Below, piece after piece: positions 15,387-24,204 of a stretch of 40,542 nucleotides of DNA; within the stretch, counting starts at the first letter, position 1, and each line of letters begins with the position of its first letter. The notes below the pieces were generated by a model. It ran no database searches and was not told where the DNA came from. It saw nothing but the letters and a program-made list of their open reading frames with translations. Where the stretch lies: positions 156-40,697 of the forward strand of contig NZ_KB892845.1 in NCBI RefSeq assembly GCF_000373965.1, written 5' to 3'. This stretch comes from Uliginosibacterium gangwonense DSM 18521 (GTDB lineage: Bacteria > Pseudomonadota > Gammaproteobacteria > Burkholderiales > Rhodocyclaceae). The translations under genes were made by a program, and so were the position numbers.

Positions 15387-17939
15387 ATGACAAGGCCTAC
15401 TTCTACACCCGAGCCGAATAGTGCATTTTGGCAAAGTCCTGTCGCCGATGTTCTTAAGCAGATGGGGGCACGGCAGGAAGGCTTGAATAATGGTGAGGTA
15501 GCAGCGCGCCTGCAGCAGTTTGGCCCCAATCTGATTCATGGTGAGCGCAAGCGTGCTGTCATCCTTCAATTCCTGACAAAATTTCGTAATCCTTTAGTTA
15601 TCATCTTGCTGGTGGCCAGCGCGCTTTCAGCATTGACAGGCGATGTCGCAAGCTTCTTCATTATTGGTGCGATTGTCCTGATGAGCGTAAGTCTGGACTT
15701 TGTGCAGGAATATCGTGCAGGTCAGGCGGCAGACCGTTTACGTCAGTCTGTTGCTGTGCGAGCGAAGGTGTTGCGCGATGGTAAGCCCAATGACATTCTT
15801 ATCGCTGAGTTGGTACCTGGCGATGTTGTCATACTGAGTGCAGGTGATTTGATTCCATGCGATGGGCGGGTATTGGAAGCCAAGGATTTCTTCGTTAACC
15901 AGGCATTGCTGACTGGTGAGCCCTATCCCGTAGAAAAGGCTGCCTTAGACTTGCCGCCCAATACAGAAATCCTGTCTGCAGGTAATACTGTACTGATGGG
16001 AACATCGGTCATCAGTGGCTCGGCCAAGGTTTTAATGTGCCGCACGGGGCAGGGGACGGCCCTGGGGGAGATTGCTGACACGCTACTTGCCAAGACGCCA
16101 CCCACAGCATTTGAGGCTGGGATTCATCAATTTGGCATCCTCATCATGCGGATGACAATCCTGCTCGTGCTGTTTGTCTTGCTTATCAATGCGTTCTACC
16201 ATCGTCCTTGGCTCGAATCTTTTCTGTTCGCGGTTGCACTGGCCGTCGGGCTTACCCCAGAATTACTTCCAATGGTGGTATCTGTGACGCTGGCACGGGG
16301 TGCGATGCGCATGTCCACCAGCAAGGTGATCGTCAAGCGCTTGGGTTCCATTATCAATCTGGGGAGCATGGATGTTTTTTGTACGGACAAGACCGGCACC
16401 CTGACCGAGGCGAAGATCAAACTGGAGCGTCACCTGGACCCCGATGGTCATAGTAGTCAACATGTGTTGGAGTTGGCCTACCTGAACAGCTATTTTGAAA
16501 CAGGGGTTAAAAGTCCTCTAGATGACGCCATTCTGGAGCATAAAGAAATTGATGTGAGTGCGTGGCACAAGATCGATGAGGTGTCCTTTGATTTTGAGCG
16601 CCGCCGGATTTCTGTTTTGCTCGATAACGCAGCAACCCGGTTGTTGATCGTAAAGGGGGCGCCCGAGGATATCTTGCGTTTATCGATCAACTATGGGCTT
16701 GAAGGCGATCCAGAGGAACATTTGCTGGACGCAACTGCACGCGCACGCATCAATGCCCAATTTGAGGCACTTAGCGCGGAGGGGTTCCGTGTGCTGGGGA
16801 TCGCGTCAAAACGCGTTGGAATGGACCACCCGCATGCTGTTGTGGGCGATGAAGCGGAAATGATGTTTCTGGGGTTTGCCGCCTTCCTGGACCCGGCAAA
16901 GGAGAGTGCCAAGGTGGCCTTGGCAGGGCTTGCCGCAGACCAGATCCAAGTCAAGGTGATTACGGGGGATAATGAACTTGTTACCCAGCATCTCTGTGCA
17001 CAACTCGGCCTTGCCGTTACAGGTGTACTGACGGGAGCTGATATCCAGAGGCTGGATGATTCTGCACTCGCCATCCGGGTGGAGCAGGCCAATCTGTTTT
17101 GTCGTGTGGCACCTGCGCAAAAAAATCGCGTGATTCTCGCACTAAAACGGCGTGGCCATACGGTGGGCTATCTGGGGGATGGTATTAACGACGCGCCCTC
17201 GTTACACTCGGCGGATGTTGGAATTTCTGTGGCCAGCGCGGTGGATGTAGCCAAGGCTGCGGCAGATATGATTCTGCTTGAGCAGGATCTCGGGGTGCTT
17301 CATGCAGGTGTGTTGGAGGGGCGGCGTACCTTCAGCAACATCATGAAATACATCATGATGGGAACCAGTTCCAATTTCGGCAACATGTTCAGCATGGCTG
17401 GCGCATCCCTGTTTCTTCCATTTCTTCCGATGCTGCCGGTGCAGATCCTGCTTAATAATCTGCTCTACGATGTCTCTGAACTCCCTATTCCACTGGATCG
17501 GGTAGATGACGATTACCTGAGCCACCCACGGCATTGGGATATGAGTTATATCCGCAATTTCATGCTTATGCTTGGCCCCGTTAGTTCAATTTTTGATTTT
17601 CTGACCTTTTACGTCATGCTGACAGTATTTCGGGCTAATGAGGACTTGTTTCACACCGGTTGGTTCATCGAATCGATGGCAACACAGGTTCTGGTCATCT
17701 TTATCATTCGTACTCGCAAGAGTCCTTTCAAAAGCCAGCCGCATCCATGGTTGATTGCATCTTCCCTCATCGCCGTGATTGCGGCAGTGCTACTGCCCTA
17801 TACCCCGGCAGGCCGCTATCTGGGGTTTGTAGCGCCTCCACCCCTATTCTTTCTTGTGCTATCAGGCATGTTGGTGTTATACCTGTTCGCGGCGGAACGG
17901 ATGAAGCAGTGGTTCTTTCGCCGGTTTGCCATTGATTGA
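15387..17939 (+). CDS. mgtA: Magnesium-translocating-type P-type ATPase (MgtA family)
   Basis: The 850-residue protein has the full P-type ATPase order. An N-terminal cation-ATPase segment (AARLQQFGPNLIHGERKR) precedes the first helix pair. The actuator domain has DFFVNQALLTGEPYPVEKAA, where TGE is the dephosphorylation motif. The phosphorylation site is FCTDKTGTLTEAK with D334. The nucleotide domain has LIVKGAPEDIL, the hinge has LGDGINDAPSLHSADVGISV, and further helices follow. The LTPELLPMVVSVTLARGAM motif in the fourth helix is characteristic of MgtA/MgtB. It should import Mg2+ across the inner membrane. A good ribosome site is not evident before the ATG at 15387; AGGTGAG lies rather far upstream. 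It follows the slipin gene in the same direction. Confidence 0.92.
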   Translation: MTRPTSTPEPNSAFWQSPVADVLKQMGARQEGLNNGEVAARLQQFGPNLIHGERKRAVILQFLTKFRNPLVIILLVASALSALTGDVASFFIIGAIVLMSVSLDFVQEYRAGQAADRLRQSVAVRAKVLRDGKPNDILIAELVPGDVVILSAGDLIPCDGRVLEAKDFFVNQALLTGEPYPVEKAALDLPPNTEILSAGNTVLMGTSVISGSAKVLMCRTGQGTALGEIADTLLAKTPPTAFEAGIHQFGILIMRMTILLVLFVLLINAFYHRPWLESFLFAVALAVGLTPELLPMVVSVTLARGAMRMSTSKVIVKRLGSIINLGSMDVFCTDKTGTLTEAKIKLERHLDPDGHSSQHVLELAYLNSYFETGVKSPLDDAILEHKEIDVSAWHKIDEVSFDFERRRISVLLDNAATRLLIVKGAPEDILRLSINYGLEGDPEEHLLDATARARINAQFEALSAEGFRVLGIASKRVGMDHPHAVVGDEAEMMFLGFAAFLDPAKESAKVALAGLAADQIQVKVITGDNELVTQHLCAQLGLAVTGVLTGADIQRLDDSALAIRVEQANLFCRVAPAQKNRVILALKRRGHTVGYLGDGINDAPSLHSADVGISVASAVDVAKAAADMILLEQDLGVLHAGVLEGRRTFSNIMKYIMMGTSSNFGNMFSMAGASLFLPFLPMLPVQILLNNLLYDVSELPIPLDRVDDDYLSHPRHWDMSYIRNFMLMLGPVSSIFDFLTFYVMLTVFRANEDLFHTGWFIESMATQVLVIFIIRTRKSPFKSQPHPWLIASSLIAVIAAVLLPYTPAGRYLGFVAPPPLFFLVLSGMLVLYLFAAERMKQWFFRRFAID

Positions 17940-18260
17940 CCGCAGGCCGCGTGATGGACAGCGGGTAGGGGTCTAGTGTACCGACGCGTTGAGCTTGATA
18001 GGTGATGCAGGAACTGTAGATGAAGGCTATCCCAGAATTTGGAGAGTAATTTTACATACCAATCCGCTATCGCTTTTCTCTTTCAGGTTTGAATGCCATT
18101 CCAGGCGCAAACCGTTTAAAGGGTTTGTATTGCGCCAGTCTGCAGATTCCGTTACAAGGGTTACTCAGCTTGTCGGCTTTGCTCCTGGTCTTGCTTGGAA
18201 CGCTGTGCAACAAGATTCAACAACAATGCTTGAGTTATAAGGATCTCTACTGGAGTGCCG
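17940..18260. other. Intergenic region upstream of the KaiC-like operon
   Basis: This is about 320 bp without a supported gene; a frame at 17989-18240 has no recognisable features. A short inverted repeat, CAAACC (18108-18113) with GGTTTG (18122-18127), is present. I found no good copy of the Crp-type palindrome here. Confidence 0.45.
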
Positions 18261-18686
18261 ATGCCAGACGACGTACGCCGAAGCCATGATATTTTTGTAC
18301 AGCGCGTTACAGAATGCGCCAATGTCGGCCAAGTCGTAGACATGGCGATGTCAACATGGCATGCACTCAATAATGTGTTGTCTCCAGTCATTGGACAACG
18401 AGGATTCTTTGAACTTTACAAGCGCAGCTTGTATGTTAATCGCATTCTCTACCCCTGGTTGCTGGCGGTATACGAAGACGCGAAACGCCCAGACGATTTC
18501 ACTGGTTTGCGCGATGTGCTCTTGCAGCGAACAATGCAGGATGCCACGGAATCTAATGATAAATTAATGCAAACATTTTATGACATCCTGGGCAAACTGA
18601 TCGGAGAACCCCTCGCCGAGCGTTTGCTTAGATCCCTTTGGGAAAAACCTTCAAGCGGCCATCCCGCACAGGATACCTCTTCATGA
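18261..18686 (+). CDS. Uncharacterised small protein of the KaiC-like operon
   Basis: This 141-residue, mostly helical-looking soluble protein is one I do not recognise. It contains DIFVQRVTECANVGQVVDMAMSTWHALNNVLSPVIGQRGFFELYKRSLY in the N-terminal half and TMQDATESNDKLMQTFYDILGKLIGEPLAERLLRSLW near the C-terminus. It lacks a signal peptide and membrane segments. The ATG at 18261 is preferred to the GTG at 18255 because the GGAG at 18252-18255 can only serve the former. Its stop overlaps the KaiC-like start by 4 bp (ATGA), so the two are translationally coupled and probably act together. A role as partner or input module for the KaiC-like ATPase is an inference from this coupling alone. Confidence 0.75.
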   Translation: MPDDVRRSHDIFVQRVTECANVGQVVDMAMSTWHALNNVLSPVIGQRGFFELYKRSLYVNRILYPWLLAVYEDAKRPDDFTGLRDVLLQRTMQDATESNDKLMQTFYDILGKLIGEPLAERLLRSLWEKPSSGHPAQDTSS

Positions 18687-20146
18687 GCAAAGCAAATATC
18701 AACCGTCTCAAGACCGGCGTTCAAGGGTTGGACGAGGTGCTTGGCGGTGGTCTGCCGGAATTCTCGTTCAACCTACTCGCAGGTCCTCCCGGTAGTGGCA
18801 AGACTACTTTGGCACACCAGATCATGTTTGCTCTGGCTACACCGGAACGGCCCGCACTGTACTTCACCGTGCTGGGAGAGCCCCCGTTGAAGATGCTGCG
18901 CTATCAGCAGCAGTTTGACTTCTTTGATCTCGACAAACTGAACCGTTCAATTCGATTCATCAATCTGGCTGATGACCTTGCTGCGGGAGACCTCAGCAAG
19001 GTGCTCGCTCGCATCGTGGGAGAGGTTGAGGCTCATGAGCCAGGACTGGTGTTTGTGGATTCTTTTCGTTCCGTGATTCTTGCGAATCAAGGAGAAGGAA
19101 ATTCCTTCATCAGCTTGCAAAAATTTATCCAGGAGTTGGGCGTCTTGCTGACGAGTTGGCAAGCCACCACTTTTCTGATCGGTGAATACTTCACCGAGAC
19201 AGATCCGAATCCAGTGTTTACCGTTTCCGATGGTTTAATCTGGCTGCGCCAGAGCGTGCAGGGTAACTCCATGGTGCGCAAGATTGAAATCATGAAGATG
19301 CGTGGGCAGGCAAGCTTGCAAGGCTTGCATACGTTTCGCATCAGCAATTCAGGTATCCAGATTTTCACGCCCCCACCGCTGGCGTCGCCCCCTGAGCACG
19401 ACGACACGTTGTCGGTTTGCAGCCGCTTGCCAATGGGAATACTGGGCCTAGATGAAATGATGGGCGGAGGCTTGCCAAGCGGATATTCTTTGCTGGTAGC
19501 AGGGCCATCAGGTTCAGGTAAGAGCATCTTGGCGTCTGCTTACCTTGCAGAAGGTGCGCGCAATGGGGAGGCAGGCGTGATTGCAGCCTTCGAGCAGCGC
19601 CCCAGCCAGGCACGTGGTCATGTGATTGCCGGGCTTATCCAAAGTGGCCGGATTGGTGTGGTCGATACGCGTGCCACCTCATTGTCTGTAGACGAAATTT
19701 CGATGCAACTCATTGCCGAGATTCGTCGACTTAAGGCACGTCGTGTTGTCATCGACTCACTGTCGGGATTCGAATTGGCTCTGGCACCTACATTTCGTGC
19801 GGACTTCCGTGAGTCGTTGGCTCGCATGGTTTCGGCGCTGGCAAGCACAGGGGCTACGGTTCTTATGACTTCAGAATTGGAAGACCGCTATTATGATTTA
19901 CGTTTTAGCCCTTATGGTACGGCATTTTTAACCGACGCAATCATTGTACAGCGCTATATTGAGATTGATGGGCGCCTGCAGCGTGTAATGGCAGTGGTAA
20001 AGGTACGCGCGAGCGCACATTCCAACGAATTGCGTCTGTTTCATATTGGCAACGAGGGCATCGAAATAGGCGAACGTTTTGCCAATTACGAAGGACTTCT
20101 GTGTGGTAAGCCCAGCCTCTACCAGAGAGACCCCATGACTGATTAG
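18683..20146 (+). CDS. KaiC-like protein with two RecA-type ATPase domains
   Basis: The 487-residue protein has two tandem KaiC/RadA-like domains. The first begins RLKTGVQGLDEVLGGGLPE with P-loop GPPGSGKTT at about residues 34-42. The second begins RLPMGILGLDEMMGGGLPSGY with P-loop GPSGSGKS from 274. Each has a Walker B strand (GLVFVDSFRSV and RRVVIDSLSGFEL). In domain 2 the catalytic-glutamate segment reads AAFEQRP; in domain 1 the equivalent reads FTVLGEPP, so the usual Glu pair is altered. Outside cyanobacteria such proteins are signalling ATPases without a proven clock role; no KaiA or KaiB is seen. The ATG at 18683 overlaps the preceding stop, and a GGDEF gene follows 13 bp after the stop. 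Confidence 0.9.
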   Translation: MSKANINRLKTGVQGLDEVLGGGLPEFSFNLLAGPPGSGKTTLAHQIMFALATPERPALYFTVLGEPPLKMLRYQQQFDFFDLDKLNRSIRFINLADDLAAGDLSKVLARIVGEVEAHEPGLVFVDSFRSVILANQGEGNSFISLQKFIQELGVLLTSWQATTFLIGEYFTETDPNPVFTVSDGLIWLRQSVQGNSMVRKIEIMKMRGQASLQGLHTFRISNSGIQIFTPPPLASPPEHDDTLSVCSRLPMGILGLDEMMGGGLPSGYSLLVAGPSGSGKSILASAYLAEGARNGEAGVIAAFEQRPSQARGHVIAGLIQSGRIGVVDTRATSLSVDEISMQLIAEIRRLKARRVVIDSLSGFELALAPTFRADFRESLARMVSALASTGATVLMTSELEDRYYDLRFSPYGTAFLTDAIIVQRYIEIDGRLQRVMAVVKVRASAHSNELRLFHIGNEGIEIGERFANYEGLLCGKPSLYQRDPMTD

Positions 20147-20159
20147 AAGGTGATATGCA

Positions 20160-20918
20160 ATGAGCGACAACTTGGAAGGTAATGCAGCTGTCGCCGTAGA
20201 GCATACCGTTATACGTCTTAACCACGAGGTGAAGGCACTTCGAGCCGAGGTTCTTGCCTTACGGCAAAAGCTGGCTGATGCCCAGCAAACGCATGGCGAA
20301 CCACATAACAGACAACTCCTGGAAGCCAACGAGCACTTGGTAATTGCTGCGCTCCAAGCAGATATGGTTGCAGAAATAGCCAAGTCCGATCTTGTCGAAT
20401 TGGCCCGTACCAGTCAACACGACGCGCTGACTGAAATTCCTAACCGTACTCTGATGCTTGACCTCCTTGAGCATTCTGTTGCCATATCAAAAAGAAACCG
20501 CACAAGATTTGCTTTGATTTTTCTAGATCTTGACCAGTTCAAACAGGTCAACGATGAGATGGGGCACGCTATTGGCGATGAGGTCTTAAGGCATACAGCA
20601 TGCTGTGTACAGTCCGTGCTGCGCGACTCGGATACGGTCAGTCGCCAAGGAGGAGACGAGTTCTTGGTCTTGCTGAACGATGTTTTGCAAATCAGTGATG
20701 CTGAACATATCGCCCAGAAAATTCTGCACGTCCTTTCTACGCCATATAAGGCTGGAGAACACACGTTCCGTTTATCTGCCAGCCTTGGTATAGCCATGTA
20801 CCCAGAGGATGGGAAAGATCCAGCCAGTCTGATCGCCCACGCAGATGCCGCCATGTACCGCTCAAAAAAACGTGGGCCAGGCGGCTTTGCGTTTCACACG
20901 GCGGGTAATCAAGACTGA
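20160..20918 (+). CDS. Diguanylate cyclase (GGDEF) with N-terminal coiled coil
   Basis: The 252-residue protein has a Glu/Ala/Leu-rich heptad region (about residues 15-80: NHEVKALRAEVLALRQKLADAQ) likely to dimerise. A GGDEF domain follows: HDALTEIPNRTLMLDLLE, FALIFLDLDQFKQVNDEMGHAIGDEVL, and an intact signature SRQGGDEF with G164-F168. An RDSD inhibitory site lies five residues upstream of it, so c-di-GMP product feedback is expected. There is no signal peptide, membrane segment or sensory domain, so input probably comes from a partner protein. It is the third gene of the small protein/KaiC-like operon, which points to ATPase-controlled c-di-GMP synthesis. Confidence 0.92.
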   Translation: MSDNLEGNAAVAVEHTVIRLNHEVKALRAEVLALRQKLADAQQTHGEPHNRQLLEANEHLVIAALQADMVAEIAKSDLVELARTSQHDALTEIPNRTLMLDLLEHSVAISKRNRTRFALIFLDLDQFKQVNDEMGHAIGDEVLRHTACCVQSVLRDSDTVSRQGGDEFLVLLNDVLQISDAEHIAQKILHVLSTPYKAGEHTFRLSASLGIAMYPEDGKDPASLIAHADAAMYRSKKRGPGGFAFHTAGNQD

Positions 20919-20981
20919 CGTGCTGTGTTGATTGTCCCTCCATTCAACATGGTAATCGTATTGCTCGATTTAAGTTCCAGA

Positions 20982-21001
20982 TGAGTTCGATAACGTACAG
21001 A
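20982..21001 (+). promoter_or_regulatory. Crp-type operator candidate upstream of csbD
   Basis: TGAGTTCG-ATAA-CGTACAGA matches the best site (13191) at 13 of 16 arm positions with the same 4-bp spacer. It lies 168 bp upstream of csbD. Confidence 0.5.
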
Positions 21002-21169
21002 CACACTTCGTGCTAATTGTGCATCATTAAGATATCACCTATTCCATGTAGAAAAAATTGTCATGGATAACTATGGATGGTATCTCGGCCAATACGTGAT
21101 TTGTATGACTAACTAGCCGAGAGGGCATGGTAAATCAATCAGACTCGTCTCAGGTGAAGGATCAAAATC

Positions 21170-21361
21170 ATGAACAAAGACCAAGTTAAAGGCGCTGCCA
21201 AAGATATCGCTGGCAAAATACAAGAGGGTGCAGGCAAGGTTGTTGGTAGTAAAAACCAAGAACTTAAAGGGCTGGAAAAGCAGGTAGAAGGCCGTACTCA
21301 GAAAAATCTGGGTGATGCAAAAAAAGTAATCAAGGATGCGGCCAAACAGCATCGATCATGA
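21170..21361 (+). CDS. CsbD-family small stress protein
   Basis: The 63-residue hydrophilic protein begins MNKDQVKGAAKDIAGKIQEG and repeats the KGAAKDxAGK/KGLEKQVEGRTQKNLGDAKK pattern of the CsbD family. These are small, highly charged, helix-forming proteins induced in general stress (sigma-B in Bacillus) with no known biochemical activity. It is followed by two lipoprotein genes in the same direction. A candidate Crp-type operator lies 168 bp upstream. Confidence 0.92.
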   Translation: MNKDQVKGAAKDIAGKIQEGAGKVVGSKNQELKGLEKQVEGRTQKNLGDAKKVIKDAAKQHRS

Positions 21362-21409
21362 TGCGCTACCCAGGGTAGGGATTCCCACGTAGAGCAAGCT
21401 TTGTGTATT

Positions 21410-21459
21410 GATGAGAGTAGCGCCGTCCTGAGGATTGGTGTGGCGGACAAACTCTCATC
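21410..21459 (+). repeat. Inverted repeat between csbD and the first lipoprotein gene
   Basis: GATGAGAGT (21410-21418) and ACTCTCATC (21451-21459) are perfect 9-bp inverted arms separated by 32 bp. No T-run follows, so a simple Rho-independent terminator is not supported. It may be an RNA structure or protein site. Confidence 0.45.
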
Positions 21460-21509
21460 CTGCCGCTCTTCTGTATGAGCCAAAGTCAGAATAACCTATA
21501 GGATATTAT

Positions 21510-21893
21510 ATGCCTAATGTATTGTTTACTTCCTTTTCTATTCGTACGATTACGGTTTTATTTGTACTCGTATTGGGGGCCTGCGCAAGCGAGCCAAAAT
21601 CAAACATGCAGATGGCCGTGGCAGAAGCCTCTGTTCAGCACGCCAACACCAGCAGCACAAGTGAAAATGCCAACGGCCAACTCCAGATAGCACTTTCCAA
21701 GCTGGACCGCGCACGCCAGGCTGTAATCGACAAAGACTACGAGCGTGCGCAACAACTGGCGGAGCAAGTTGAGCTCGATTCGCAGGTGGCTGAGCTGCAC
21801 GCCCAGTCTGAGCGTTCGCGCAAAGCCGCCCAAGAGACACAAAACGCAGCCAATGTGCTGCGTGATGAAATCAATCGCAAAACCCCTCATTGA
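21510..21893 (+). CDS. DUF4398-like lipoprotein
   Basis: The 127-residue precursor has a lipoprotein signal with lipobox VLGAC, giving a lipidated Cys near residue 26. A long helical segment follows (LQIALSKLDRARQAVIDKDYERAQQLAEQVELDSQVAELHAQSERSRKAAQE). This is the TPR-like helical pattern of DUF4398 domains, which occur fused to or beside OmpA-type lipoproteins. The next gene, 18 bp downstream, carries the same kind of N-terminal region plus an OmpA domain. The two probably act together in the outer membrane. Function is unknown. Confidence 0.8.
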   Translation: MPNVLFTSFSIRTITVLFVLVLGACASEPKSNMQMAVAEASVQHANTSSTSENANGQLQIALSKLDRARQAVIDKDYERAQQLAEQVELDSQVAELHAQSERSRKAAQETQNAANVLRDEINRKTPH

Positions 21894-21911
21894 GCAAAAT
21901 AGGAATATAAA

Positions 21912-22820
21912 ATGAAAAATAGATATCTTTACCTTGCTACCTTGTCGGTTGTCTTGGCAGCCTGCAACTCGATGCCCGCAAACCGTAATAGCCAGCTGGA
22001 TCAGGCCACCGAGCACTTCAAATTGGCACAGGGCGACTCACAGGTTTCCGCACTTGCCCCAGAGGAACTGGTGCGAGCAGGAGAGTCATTGCGCATCGCG
22101 GAGCTTGCCTGGATGAATGGCGACAAAACCGATAAGGTGGACCACCTTGCCTATATGGCTGATCGTCGCGTCGTCATAGCTCAGGAAACAGCTTCAAGTA
22201 AGACCGCACAAAATGTGACCGCAAGTGCAGCGGCAGAGCGCGACAAAATGCGCCTGGAAATGCGTACTGCAGAAGCTGACACCGCTCACCAGCAGTTGGC
22301 TGTGGCAAAGCTGGATACACTGCAAAAAGAAGGCGAATTGTCAGATGTGAAAGATGCTGCAGCCCGAAGTGCAGAAAATCTTGAACGAAGCGATGCACGG
22401 GTTAATGACCTGGAATACCAGCTCAAAGATCTCAATGCACGGAAAACTCCGCGTGGTATGGTTGTAACCTTAGGAGATGTCTTGTTTGATACAGGCAAAT
22501 CCGCCCTCGCGCACAATAGTAGCCACAATATGGATAAACTCGCCGATTTCTTTATTCGTAATCCGCAACGCACGGCTACGATCGAAGGTTATACTGACAA
22601 TATTGGTAGTACAAGCTCCAACTACCGGTTATCCGAAAGACGAGCCAACGCAGTGATGAAGATGCTTGTTGATAAAGGAGTGCCTCAAGACAGACTGAGT
22701 ACACATGCGTATGGAGAAGAGAGCCCTGTTGCAGACAATGCCAGTGCAGCAGGTCGGCAAATGAATCGCCGTGTGGAAATCGTGTTTTCGCAGCAAAGTG
22801 GGGACGTATCGGAGAAGTGA
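21912..22820 (+). CDS. OmpA-family peptidoglycan-associated lipoprotein with DUF4398-like N-terminus
   Basis: The 302-residue precursor has the lipobox VLAAC near residue 18. A helical DUF4398-like region follows (QLDQATEHFKLAQGD, then AGESLRIAELAWMNGDKTDKVDHLAYMADRR), then a coiled coil up to about residue 175. A C-terminal OmpA domain contains TIEGYTDNIGSTSSNYRLSERRANAVMKML and RQMNRRVEIVF. That domain binds peptidoglycan diaminopimelate. The protein should tether the outer membrane to the wall. It lies 18 bp after the smaller lipoprotein and ends before a bidirectional terminator. Confidence 0.9.
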   Translation: MKNRYLYLATLSVVLAACNSMPANRNSQLDQATEHFKLAQGDSQVSALAPEELVRAGESLRIAELAWMNGDKTDKVDHLAYMADRRVVIAQETASSKTAQNVTASAAAERDKMRLEMRTAEADTAHQQLAVAKLDTLQKEGELSDVKDAAARSAENLERSDARVNDLEYQLKDLNARKTPRGMVVTLGDVLFDTGKSALAHNSSHNMDKLADFFIRNPQRTATIEGYTDNIGSTSSNYRLSERRANAVMKMLVDKGVPQDRLSTHAYGEESPVADNASAAGRQMNRRVEIVFSQQSGDVSEK

Positions 22821-22872
22821 TAATCGTGGTGGTAGACCGAAGGTCTCATTGGTAAAGTATTTTCAATGCCGT

Positions 22873-22906
22873 AAAAAGAGACCAGCTGCGAGGCTGGTCT
22901 CTTTTT
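22873..22906. terminator. Bidirectional Rho-independent terminator
   Basis: A perfect 14-bp stem pairs AAAAAGAGACCAGC (22873-22886) with GCTGGTCTCTTTTT (22893-22906) around a 6-nt loop. Flanking A and T runs make it work on both strands. It sits between the convergent lipoprotein and OmpA-porin genes. Confidence 0.92.
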
Positions 22907-22924
22907 ATAATCCAATTTTAGGGG

Positions 22925-24010
22925 TCAGGGAATGCGGCGTTCAGTGGTGAATTCCTCAATTTCAACACGGCGGTTGGGTTCAAGGCACTTGATCAGATCA
23001 GCACGTTTCTTTTCATTGCACTCGACAATTGGGTCACTCTCGCCCTTGGCTATGGTACTCAGGCGGCCAGCGTCGACTCCCTTGTTGGCCAGATAGGCCT
23101 TGACGGCGTCCGCACGGCGTTGTGAGAGCTTGTTGTTATACTTTGCAGAGCCTAAGCGATCGGTGTAGCCCGTAATGGTGATGTTGCTGATTTCGGGCTT
23201 GCGGTTCAAGACATCCGCAATTTCATCCAGCTTGGGCTGTGGCAAGCGTAGATCAGAGCGGTCGAAGCTAAACAGTTCAGTTGAAGAGAGCGTATAGCGT
23301 TCAAAACGTGGCTTAGGCGGCGGTGGTTCTGTGGGTGGGGTGGGGGTGACCACTGGTGGAGGGGCCGCCTGGGCAATAGGTGCTGGCATGGGGGAAGGGA
23401 CCCTTTCCATTGGTGTTTTTCCAAAAGCATATATCACACCCAAGGTGACGGTGTTTGTCTTGGCGTGGCGGAAACCAAAGTCACTGCTACGTAAGTAACT
23501 TTGGGCATGGCGGATATCAACTTGCATCCCCCATTGATCAGTAAACAAATACTGTGCCCCAAGCCCCACATTCATATACGGTGAGGTGTGTGCGGCGTGC
23601 AGGGTTGGGCCATTGGCCTTGTCGAACTCGGCCCCACCTCCAATGAATATGAACGGACGGAGGCTATTACGCGAGAACATATAGAGTAAATCTACACCCA
23701 AAGTATTCTGGCGGTATTGAGAGTCGCCTTCATGCGTACGTGAATACGTAGGCCCAAACTGTAAGTCCCAGCTTGGTGAAAGCGGTTTTCCCAAGCGTAG
23801 CCCCGCTCCTGATCCGTGACGGTTTGGCCCAAAATCATGGTCTGGCTTGAAGATATTGACGCTTGGGATGATGTACCAGGATGGGTTATAGGCCATAGCC
23901 GGCCTGAAATCATCGTTGCTTTGGGCTTGCACAAAATTTGAGGTAAGGCATCCCAAAACCGTGATGGCGCCTGCAATGCCGGTTAAACGCATATTTTTGA
24001 TCGTGTTCAT
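22925..24010 (-). CDS. OmpA-family outer-membrane protein (beta-barrel plus peptidoglycan-binding domain)
   Basis: The 361-residue precursor has a signal peptide (MNTIKNMRLTGIAGAITVLG, ending near FVQAQ). An eight-strand-type barrel region follows (WYIIPSVNIFKPDHDFG, GAGLRLGKPLSPSWDLQFGPTYSR, LGVDLLYMFSRNSLRPFIFIGGG). A Pro-rich hinge lies near residues 210-240. The C-terminal OmpA domain contains ITITGYTDRLGSAKYNNKLSQRRADAVKAYL and NRRVEIEEF. It should anchor the outer membrane to peptidoglycan. The ATG at 24010 is chosen over an upstream one because GAGG at 24016-24019 precedes it and it starts the signal peptide. A Crp-type operator candidate lies 174 bp upstream. Confidence 0.92.
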   Translation of the reverse strand: MNTIKNMRLTGIAGAITVLGCLTSNFVQAQSNDDFRPAMAYNPSWYIIPSVNIFKPDHDFGPNRHGSGAGLRLGKPLSPSWDLQFGPTYSRTHEGDSQYRQNTLGVDLLYMFSRNSLRPFIFIGGGAEFDKANGPTLHAAHTSPYMNVGLGAQYLFTDQWGMQVDIRHAQSYLRSSDFGFRHAKTNTVTLGVIYAFGKTPMERVPSPMPAPIAQAAPPPVVTPTPPTEPPPPKPRFERYTLSSTELFSFDRSDLRLPQPKLDEIADVLNRKPEISNITITGYTDRLGSAKYNNKLSQRRADAVKAYLANKGVDAGRLSTIAKGESDPIVECNEKKRADLIKCLEPNRRVEIEEFTTERRIP

Positions 24011-24184
24011 TTTAACCTCGCGTAGTGGATTTGCCTGATGAAACATTCAAATTGAGGCATCAGGCCGTATCCGGGTACAAAGTTTGGTTCGAATGGGTAA
24101 ACAGACTTGTGTGCTATAAAATTTATTTTTCATAGATGAATCCTGCGTTGCCAGTTTTCACAGTGTATGTGATGACATTTTTAG

Positions 24185-24204
24185 TCTGTTCGTTAGCGAA
24201 CAAA
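24185..24204. promoter_or_regulatory. Crp-type operator candidate between ompA and the hydroxylase gene
   Basis: TCTGTTCG-TTAG-CGAACAAA matches the best site at 15 of 16 arm positions. It lies in a 352-bp divergent intergenic region that is otherwise without a gene, about 174 bp from the ompA start and 159 bp from the hydroxylase start. It could serve either or both. Confidence 0.65.

Noticed and set aside
17979-17998. Possible eighth Crp-type site upstream of the KaiC-like operon
   Set aside because: Only one half resembles the motif; too weak to count.
17989-18240. 83-codon frame upstream of the KaiC-like operon
   Set aside because: No ribosome site or family resemblance; treated as intergenic.
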